DNA from: Actinomycetes bacterium
GTDB lineage: Bacteria; Actinomycetota; Actinomycetes; Mycobacteriales; Micromonosporaceae
Direction of reading: 5' to 3'
DNA length: 5,599 nucleotides
NCBI GenBank assembly: GCA_023437285.1
Contig: JAEZGP010000311.1
Span: 1 to 5,599, forward strand
Part shown: in pieces, positions 1-5,599 of the stretch
Layout: each line of letters begins with the position of its first letter
Numbering within the stretch: the first letter of the stretch is position 1
Program-made: the position numbers and the translations under genes
The notes under the pieces: model-generated
Told to the model about the DNA's origin: nothing
Databases searched by the model: none
Seen by the model: the letters and a program-made list of their open reading frames with translations, nothing else

Positions 1-318
1 CGGCCGGACGGCGCCGGCCGGGTCGGTGTCGGTGAGCCGCTCACGGGCGGCGAAGCGGTGCAGCCCGCGTACGGCGCTGACGGCGCGGGCGGCCGAGGCC
101 GCCGACAGCGGCGGGTGCTCCTCGTCGCCCTCGCGCAGGTGGCGCAGGTACCCGGTGATGTCGGTCTCGGCGACCGACGCCAGGTCGGTGTGCCCGGCCG
201 CGGCCAGGACCCCGGCGTAGCGGGTCAGGTCGCGCCGGTACGCGCGCAGCGTGTTGACGGCAAGGCCGCGTTCGACGGCGAGGTGGTCGAGGTAGGCCTC
301 GACGGCGGCCGCGATCAG
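1..318 (-). CDS. xerD: XerD-type site-specific tyrosine recombinase, N-terminal 106 codons (partial)
   Basis: XerD acts with XerC on dif sites in the terminus region to resolve chromosome dimers. Only the N-terminal core-binding (SAM-like) domain is in the window; the catalytic domain with the R-H-R-Y residues lies beyond the left edge. The translation reads LIAAAVEAYLDHLAVERGLA, then VNTLRAYRRDL at residues 21-31, the XerC/D signature that matches ENTLNAYRRDL in E. coli XerD. SAASAARAVSAVRGLHRFAA (72-91) and TDTDPA (96-101) match the helix ending in the family's DDPSA motif. These 106 codons contain no ATG, GTG or TTG, and none was found in frame for about 30 codons upstream. The only good start is CTG at 318-316, overlapping the ald TGA as CTGA, with GGAGGT at 330-325 and a 6-nt spacer. 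This arrangement implies translational coupling to ald. The family is certain; the CTG start is strongly suggested but not proven. Confidence 0.88.
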   Translation of the reverse strand, partial: MIAAAVEAYLDHLAVERGLAVNTLRAYRRDLTRYAGVLAAAGHTDLASVAETDITGYLRHLREGDEEHPPLSAASAARAVSAVRGLHRFAARERLTDTDPAGAVRP

Positions 319-1430
319 CCCAGGACCTCCTCCAGCTTCACGTACGCCAGGCCGTGGGCCTGGGCCACGGGCGCGTTGGTGAGCTGGCCCGCGTGGGTGT
401 TGAGGCCGAGCGCCAGCGCGCGGTCGCGCTTGCTCGCCTCGCGCCAGCCGTGGTTGGCCAGCTCCACCGCGTACGGCAGGGTGACGTTGGTCAGAGCGTA
501 CGTGGAGGTGTGCGGGACCGCGCCGGGCATGTTGGCCACGCAGTAGAACAGCGAGTTGTGCACCGGGTAGACCGGGTCGGCGTGGGTGGTGGGCCGCGAG
601 TCCTCGAAGCAGCCACCCTGGTCGATGGCGATGTCGACGAGCACGCTGCCCGGCTTCATGTGCTTGACCTGCTCGTTGCTGACCAGCGTGGGGGCCTTCG
701 CGCCGGGGATGAGGACCGCGCCGATAACCAGGTCGGCGTCGGCGACGGCCCGTTCGATCTCGTACGCGTTGGACGCCACGGTCTGCAGGTGGCCCTGGTA
801 GATGGCGTCGGCCTGGCGCAGCCGGGCGATGTTCTTGTCCAGCAGCAGCACCTCGGCCTGCATGCCGAGCGCGATGGCGGCGGCGTTCATGCCGGACACG
901 CCCGCGCCGATGACGACGACCTTGGCCGCGTACACGCCGGAGACCCCGCCCATGAGCACGCCGCGGCCGCCGCCCGAGCGCATGAGGTGGTAGGCGCCGA
1001 CCTGCGGGGCGAGCCGGCCGGCCACCTCGGACATGGGGGCGAGCAGCGGCGTGGACCCGTCGGGCAGCTCCACGGTCTCGTACGCGATGCCGGTGATCTT
1101 GCGTTCCAGCAGCGCGTCCGTGCACTCGCGGGAGGCGGCCAGGTGCAGGTAGGTGAACAGGGTCTGGCCCTCGCGCATGCGGTGGTACTCCTCCGCGACG
1201 GGCTCCTTGACCTTGAGGATCAGCTCGCCCGCCTGCCACACGTCGTCGGCGTCGGGCAGGATCGTCGCGCCGGCCTGGGCGTACTCGGCGTCCGTGATGG
1301 ACGAGCCGGCCCCGGCGTCGGACTCGACGTACACGTCGTGGCCGTTGCGGACCAGCTCGTGCACGCCGGCGGGGGTGATGGCGACGCGGTACTCGTGGAT
1401 TTTGACTTCGCGGGGGATTCCGACCTTCAC
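315..1430 (-). CDS. ald: Alanine dehydrogenase (NAD-dependent, EC 1.4.1.1)
   Basis: Catalyses reversible oxidative deamination of L-alanine to pyruvate and ammonia with NAD+, a cytosolic reaction. The 371-residue length is normal for the family. The N-terminal substrate domain opens MKVGIPREVK. Residues known to matter in the M. tuberculosis enzyme are present at the same numbers: R15, K75 (in KVKEP), H96 (in TYLHLA), D270 and N300 (in VANMPGAVP). The Rossmann NAD domain has GAGVSG at 175-180 and the ribose-binding D198 at the end of the following strand, which favours NAD over NADP. The start is GTG at 1430-1428, with AGGGG at 1441-1437 and a 6-nt spacer. The last codons (GAG GAG GTC CTG GGC TGA) contain the Shine-Dalgarno and start of xerD, so the two genes form an operon. 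No aldR-like regulator is adjacent; the divergent neighbour encodes a TM2 protein. No key residue is missing. Confidence 0.97.
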   Translation of the reverse strand: MKVGIPREVKIHEYRVAITPAGVHELVRNGHDVYVESDAGAGSSITDAEYAQAGATILPDADDVWQAGELILKVKEPVAEEYHRMREGQTLFTYLHLAASRECTDALLERKITGIAYETVELPDGSTPLLAPMSEVAGRLAPQVGAYHLMRSGGGRGVLMGGVSGVYAAKVVVIGAGVSGMNAAAIALGMQAEVLLLDKNIARLRQADAIYQGHLQTVASNAYEIERAVADADLVIGAVLIPGAKAPTLVSNEQVKHMKPGSVLVDIAIDQGGCFEDSRPTTHADPVYPVHNSLFYCVANMPGAVPHTSTYALTNVTLPYAVELANHGWREASKRDRALALGLNTHAGQLTNAPVAQAHGLAYVKLEEVLG

Positions 1431-1455
1431 TGCAGACCCCTGTTCGCCTCATATC

Positions 1456-1472
1456 CGGCCCGGATTGGGCCG
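1456..1472 (-). other. Perfect 6-bp hairpin in the ald leader
   Basis: Plus-strand CGGCCC, GGATT, GGGCCG gives a perfect 6-bp stem with a 5-nt loop. It would lie at the very 5' end of the ald transcript if that starts near 1475. It may stabilise the mRNA or serve as a protein site. It is GC-rich enough that chance cannot be excluded. Confidence 0.35.
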
Positions 1473-1481
1473 TCGCCGGGG

Positions 1482-1487
1482 AGTCTA
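1482..1487 (-). promoter_or_regulatory. Probable -10 box of the ald-xerD operon
   Basis: On the minus strand this reads TAGACT, a TANNNT actinobacterial -10 hexamer, preceded by GCC. It predicts transcription starting near 1475 and a leader of about 45 nt before the ald GTG. No convincing TTGACA-like hexamer lies 16-18 nt upstream, so a regulator or weak -35 recognition is possible. The box sits between two inverted CTCATAT heptamers (1448-1454 and 1498-1504). Confidence 0.5.
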
Positions 1488-1568
1488 GGCTGCCAGAATA
1501 TGAGACGGGCCACGACAGCCTGTGCCCTCGTCACGCCATTACCCGACGGTCTGTCAAGATCAAACGGT

Positions 1569-1587
1569 ACGCGCGTGCCGCGCGCGT
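1569..1587. promoter_or_regulatory. Inverted repeat ACGCGCG-N5-CGCGCGT upstream of the first TM2 gene
   Basis: A perfect 7-bp inverted repeat around TGCCG covers roughly -44 to -26 relative to the predicted start at 1613, so it occupies the place where the -35 box would be. That position and symmetry resemble an operator or activator site. Alternating CG sequence makes chance inverted repeats more likely in this genome, which limits confidence. Confidence 0.25.
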
Positions 1588-1600
1588 CACGGCGCTGCCC

Positions 1601-1606
1601 TACAGT
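1601..1606 (+). promoter_or_regulatory. -10 box of a leaderless promoter for the first TM2 gene
   Basis: CCTACAGT contains the hexamer TACAGT, ending 6 nt before the GTG at 1613. A start site 7 nt below the hexamer falls on the first base of the start codon, and no Shine-Dalgarno precedes it. Both features mark leaderless actinobacterial genes. The second TM2 gene has nearly the same box at nearly the same distance. Confidence 0.6.
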
Positions 1607-1612
1607 GGCGCG

Positions 1613-2278
1613 GTGACGACCCACCCGCAGGACCCGACGGACCCCGGCGACCCCGTCGACCCCTACGACTCCTCCGCGGGGCCGCACCCGGCCAGCTACC
1701 CCCATATCTACCCGCCAGAGCGCGACAACCTGCCCGCGACGTTCATCGACTCGCGGCCCTGGGACGCGGCCGGACCGCCCACCCCGACCAACCCGCCCGC
1801 CGCGCCGCCCGCCGTCGTCTACCCGACCCCCTACCCCTCCTCCCCCGCGTACCCGGCGTACCCGGCGTCGCCGGGCTACCCGCCGCCGGCCGGCTACGGG
1901 GTGCCGCCCGGCGGGTACCCGATGCTGCAACCGATCGTCGTGGTGCAGCAGCCGCCCCACGCGCCGTTCGGGGTCGACCCCAGCACCGGCCAGCCCCTGT
2001 CCGACAAGAGCAAGATCGTCGCGGGCCTGTTGCAGCTGCTGCCGGCCATGCTGCTGTGCCTGGGCGGCATCGGGCGGCTCTACGCCGGCCACGTCGGCCT
2101 GGGTGTGGCGCAACTGCTCTGCACGATGGTCGCGTGGACGGGGATGGTCTGCGGCCTGGTCACCTTCGGCCTCGGGTTCTGCCTGACCGTGCCGTTCTGG
2201 ATCTGGTTCGTCATCGATGGCGTCATGCTGCTCGCCGGCCGGCCGACCGACTCGCAGGGCCGCCTGCTGCGCACCTGA
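1613..2278 (+). CDS. TM2-domain membrane protein with a Pro/Tyr-rich N-terminal tail (first of a tandem pair)
   Basis: A 221-residue protein of unknown cellular role. Residues 1-115 are low-complexity and probably disordered. They are rich in Pro, Asp and Tyr, and from 70 to 103 carry PY/YP repeats such as AYPAYPASPGYPPP. Residues 120-134 (GVDPSTGQPLSDKSK) form the linker into the membrane domain. The TM2 signature follows: a hydrophobic segment at about 135-153, the turn GRLYAGH at 154-160, and hydrophobic residues at about 163-207 ending in the conserved IDG (D202). The tail TDSQGRLLRT is basic and hydrophilic. The stretch from H160 to D202 is 17 residues longer than in the paralogue downstream and could hold two helices, giving three spans in all. 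No signal peptide is seen; the long tail is probably cytoplasmic. GTG at 1613 was chosen because the -10 box places transcription on it. It is transcribed divergently from ald. Confidence 0.9.
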   Translation: MTTHPQDPTDPGDPVDPYDSSAGPHPASYPHIYPPERDNLPATFIDSRPWDAAGPPTPTNPPAAPPAVVYPTPYPSSPAYPAYPASPGYPPPAGYGVPPGGYPMLQPIVVVQQPPHAPFGVDPSTGQPLSDKSKIVAGLLQLLPAMLLCLGGIGRLYAGHVGLGVAQLLCTMVAWTGMVCGLVTFGLGFCLTVPFWIWFVIDGVMLLAGRPTDSQGRLLRT

Positions 2279-2291
2279 AACTCCCGGCGGT

Positions 2292-2324
2292 GCGGGCGGT
2301 CCCCTGGGCGGTCGGGACGCCCGC
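2292..2324 (+). terminator. Hairpin after the first TM2 gene, possible terminator
   Basis: The arm at 2292-2303 pairs with 2314-2324 in 11 base pairs, with one bulged G and a 10-nt loop, starting 13 nt after the TGA. There is no T-tract, as is common for actinobacterial hairpin terminators. It would separate this transcript from the next gene, which has its own promoter 30 nt further on. An mRNA-stabilising or attenuating role is an alternative. Confidence 0.4.
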
Positions 2325-2353
2325 GCGCGGACGCGTGGTTGGCGCGGTTGGCC

Positions 2354-2359
2354 TACACT
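2354..2359 (+). promoter_or_regulatory. -10 box of a leaderless promoter for the second TM2 gene
   Basis: GGCCTACACT contains TACACT, ending 7 nt before the GTG at 2367. As with the first TM2 gene, the predicted start site coincides with the start codon within a base, and no Shine-Dalgarno is present. No clear -35 hexamer is visible. The near copy of this box (CCTACAGT) before the upstream paralogue supports both calls. Confidence 0.6.
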
Positions 2360-2366
2360 CGGGCCG

Positions 2367-2909
2367 GTGAACGATCCCATGGCCGATCCGTACCACCGTC
2401 CGCCCGCCGATCCGTACGCCGGCCAGGGCGAGACACTGCCCGTTCCGCAGCCGCCGCCGCCCGCGCCCGGCTACCAGCCGACGTCGACGCCGCCCGCGCC
2501 GCCACCGACCAGCGTGCCGCCGACCAGCGCGCCGACCGCCCCCATGCCGCCGGGTGCCCAGTACCCGCCGGCCTACGGCCAGCAGGGCTACCCGCAGCCG
2601 GGGTATCCGCAGTCGGGGTATCCGCAGCAGGGCTACCCGCAGCCCGGGTACGTCCAGTCCACCGTCGATCCGGTCACCGGCCTGCCGCTGTCCGACAAGA
2701 GCAAGGTCGTCGCCGGCGTCCTGCAGCTCGTGCTCGGCGGCTTCGGCGCGGGCCGGTTCTACACCGGGCACACGAGCACCGCCATCGCCCAGATCGCGGT
2801 CACCTGGCTCACCTGCGGTCTTGGCGCGATCTGGCCCCTGATCGACGGCATCCTGATCCTGGTGCAGCCCAACCAGACCGACGCGCAGGGCCGCATCCTG
2901 CGCTCGTAG
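2367..2909 (+). CDS. TM2-domain membrane protein with GYPQ repeats (second of a tandem pair)
   Basis: A 180-residue protein of unknown role and a paralogue of the preceding gene. Residues 1-98 are Pro/Gln/Tyr-rich, with four pentapeptide repeats GYPQ[P/S/Q] at 74-93 and a degenerate fifth (GYVQ). The linker VDPVTGLPLSDKSK (100-113) matches the paralogue closely. The TM2 domain is canonical: helix at about 114-128, turn GRFYTGH at 129-135, second helix at about 138-166 with the conserved LIDGI (D160). The C-terminus TDAQGRILRS is nearly the same as in the first protein (TDSQGRLLRT). The start is taken as GTG 2367 because TACACT ends 7 nt before it; ATG at 2379 (M5) is the alternative. The frame stays open upstream to 2217, but that part overlaps the preceding gene and is not credible coding. 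It is convergent with the NUDIX gene, with a strong hairpin between them. Confidence 0.9.
   Translation: MNDPMADPYHRPPADPYAGQGETLPVPQPPPPAPGYQPTSTPPAPPPTSVPPTSAPTAPMPPGAQYPPAYGQQGYPQPGYPQSGYPQQGYPQPGYVQSTVDPVTGLPLSDKSKVVAGVLQLVLGGFGAGRFYTGHTSTAIAQIAVTWLTCGLGAIWPLIDGILILVQPNQTDAQGRILRS
2586..2657 (+). repeat. Tandem 15-bp repeat encoding GYPQx
   Basis: Four full in-frame copies of a 15-bp unit (consensus GGSTAYCCGCAG plus one variable codon) start at 2586, 2601, 2616 and 2631, followed by a partial copy at 2646-2657 that encodes GYVQ. Copies alternate GGC TAC and GGG TAT, so the DNA has diverged synonymously while the peptide is kept. The variable fifth residue is P, S, Q, P. Repeat number could vary between strains by slippage or unequal exchange. 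Confidence 0.85.
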
Positions 2910-2922
2910 TCGTCAAGGCCAC

Positions 2923-2955
2923 CCGGTCGGGCCCGCGCCAGGCGGGTCCGACCGG
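2923..2955. terminator. Strong bidirectional hairpin between convergent genes
   Basis: The arms 2923-2935 and 2943-2955 form a 13-bp stem with a single G-U pair (2931/2947 read as plus-strand RNA) and a 7-nt loop, CGCCAGG. It begins 13 nt after the stop of the second TM2 gene and lies 141 nt beyond the stop of the NUDIX gene on the other strand. The symmetry and convergent position fit a shared transcription terminator. There is no T-tract on either side, which is usual in high-GC actinobacteria. Confidence 0.6.
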
Positions 2956-3010
2956 ACCGGCTCAGCCCCGGCACGCCGCTGGCCGCCGGTACCGCGTTGG
3001 TGTTGTCGTC

Positions 3011-3040
3011 CCTGCCGGCCGGCCACCGAATCTCGGCAGG
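3011..3040 (-). terminator. Weak hairpin downstream of the pyrG-NUDIX operon
   Basis: CCTGCCG at 3011-3017 and CGGCAGG at 3034-3040 are exact inverted repeats around a 16-nt loop, about 56 nt past the NUDIX stop. A second small palindrome, AGGCGC-G-GCGCCT at 3038-3050, overlaps it, so the two would compete. Either could help end the minus-strand transcript before the stronger hairpin at 2923-2955. The rest of 2910-3095 shows no gene. Confidence 0.25.
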
Positions 3041-3095
3041 CGCGGCGCCTCTCCACACGGACACCGCGCCGACCGCGAGAGCGGGGTACGAGGCC

Positions 3096-5478
<2,383 letters not shown>

Positions 5479-5482
5479 TCTC

Positions 5483-5488
5483 ACCTTA
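5483..5488 (-). promoter_or_regulatory. Probable -10 box of the pyrG-NUDIX operon
   Basis: The minus strand reads GTTAAGGTGAG; TAAGGT fits TANNNT and predicts a start near 5474-5476, giving a leader of about 60 nt before TTG 5413. No clear TTGACA-type -35 box is visible at the expected distance. The predicted start does not show the GGGC initial sequence used for CTP-sensitive reiterative transcription at Bacillus pyrG. Confidence 0.4.
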
Positions 5489-5525
5489 ACACCAGCGCGG
5501 ACATGCTGATACTGACGCGCCGTAA

Positions 5526-5576
5526 CCCCGGCGAGCGAAGCGACGGGGAATCAAGCCCCCGGCGAGCGAAGCGACG
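5526..5576. repeat. 20-bp direct repeat, two copies at 31-bp spacing
   Basis: CCCCGGCGAGCGAAGCGACG occurs exactly at 5526-5545 and 5557-5576, separated by 11 bp (GGGAATCAAGC). The first copy is preceded by GTAA (5522-5525), and GTAACCC recurs at 5581-5587 as a possible start of a third, diverged unit. The first copy with its following bases can form CCCCG/CGGGG (5526-5530 with 5544-5548). It resembles the dispersed GAGCGAAGCGA-type intergenic repeats of some actinobacterial genomes, though that comparison is from memory. No gene is supported in 5489-5599 on either strand. Confidence 0.8.
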
Positions 5577-5599
5577 AGATGTAACCCTGCGCTATTGCG

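Larger units (their letters stand above)
1448..1504. repeat. Inverted heptamer pair CTCATAT / ATATGAG flanking the ald promoter
   Basis: CTCATAT at 1448-1454 and its exact reverse complement ATATGAG at 1498-1504 are separated by 43 bp, with centres 50 bp apart (about five helical turns). They bracket the predicted ald -10 box and start site almost symmetrically. A/T-rich heptamers are uncommon in this very GC-rich DNA. The arrangement suits an operator pair bound by a dimeric or looping regulator. Lrp/AsnC-type AldR controls ald in mycobacteria, but I cannot assign a protein to this site. Confidence 0.35.

Noticed and set aside
1552..1557. Minus-strand TTGACA, a perfect -35 hexamer
   Set aside because: No -10-like hexamer lies 16-19 nt downstream on the minus strand, and it is about 64 nt from the ald -10 box.
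354..1616. Long plus-strand open frame (420 codons) across ald
   Set aside because: It is antisense to a fully conserved alanine dehydrogenase and consists of low-complexity Gly/Val/Arg/His/Asp-rich sequence, as expected from GC-biased third positions.
2217..2366. In-frame upstream extension of the second TM2 protein
   Set aside because: It overlaps the end of the first TM2 gene in another frame and crosses the -10 box and hairpin; the leaderless GTG at 2367 fits better.
5526..5576. Possible CRISPR array
   Set aside because: There are only two repeat copies with an 11-bp gap, far shorter than CRISPR spacers, and no cas gene is nearby.
5489..5599. Possible end of a minus-strand gene upstream of pyrG
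   Set aside because: One frame stays open from the right edge to a TAA near 5488-5486, but it runs through the repeats and resembles no protein; the stretch is too short to support a gene.

Overview
The window is very GC-rich with GC-biased third codon positions, GTG/TTG/CTG starts, leaderless genes and a mycobacterium-like CTP synthase. All of this points to an actinobacterium. The gene neighbourhood and the style of the intergenic repeat suggest Micromonosporaceae or a close relative; that family-level placement is inference. Gene content is mainly housekeeping. I see no phage, transposon, CRISPR array, toxin-antitoxin pair or defence system.

Layout, left to right. (1) Positions 1-1430, minus strand: alanine dehydrogenase (ald) followed by the N-terminal 106 codons of a XerD-type tyrosine recombinase that runs off the left edge. 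The xerD start overlaps the ald stop and appears to be a CTG codon behind a perfect Shine-Dalgarno. (2) Positions 1431-1612: a divergent intergenic region with the ald promoter, inverted repeats and the promoter of the next gene. (3) Positions 1613-2909, plus strand: two tandem paralogues, each with a Pro/Tyr-rich cytoplasmic tail and a C-terminal TM2 membrane domain. Both look leaderless, with a TACAST -10 box 6-7 nt before a GTG start. (4) Positions 2910-3095: a convergent intergenic region holding a strong 13-bp hairpin. (5) Positions 3096-5413, minus strand: pyrG (CTP synthase) and a 4-bp-overlapping NUDIX hydrolase of the ADP-ribose pyrophosphatase type. (6) Positions 5414-5599: the pyrG leader and promoter, whose 5' end can pair with the Shine-Dalgarno, then a 20-bp repeat present twice at 31-bp spacing. 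No gene can be supported in this last stretch.

Functionally, pyrG makes CTP from UTP and glutamine, and the NUDIX enzyme probably clears ADP-ribose or related nucleotides. Ald links L-alanine/pyruvate to NAD(H). XerD resolves chromosome dimers. In Mycobacterium tuberculosis the order pyrG - NUDIX (Rv1700) - xerD (Rv1701) is contiguous; here ald and the TM2 pair lie inside that block, and the TM2 genes are on the opposite strand. The points most worth checking are the CTG start of xerD, the paired leaderless TM2 promoters, the enlarged membrane domain of the first TM2 protein, and the pyrG leader that could mask its own ribosome binding site.
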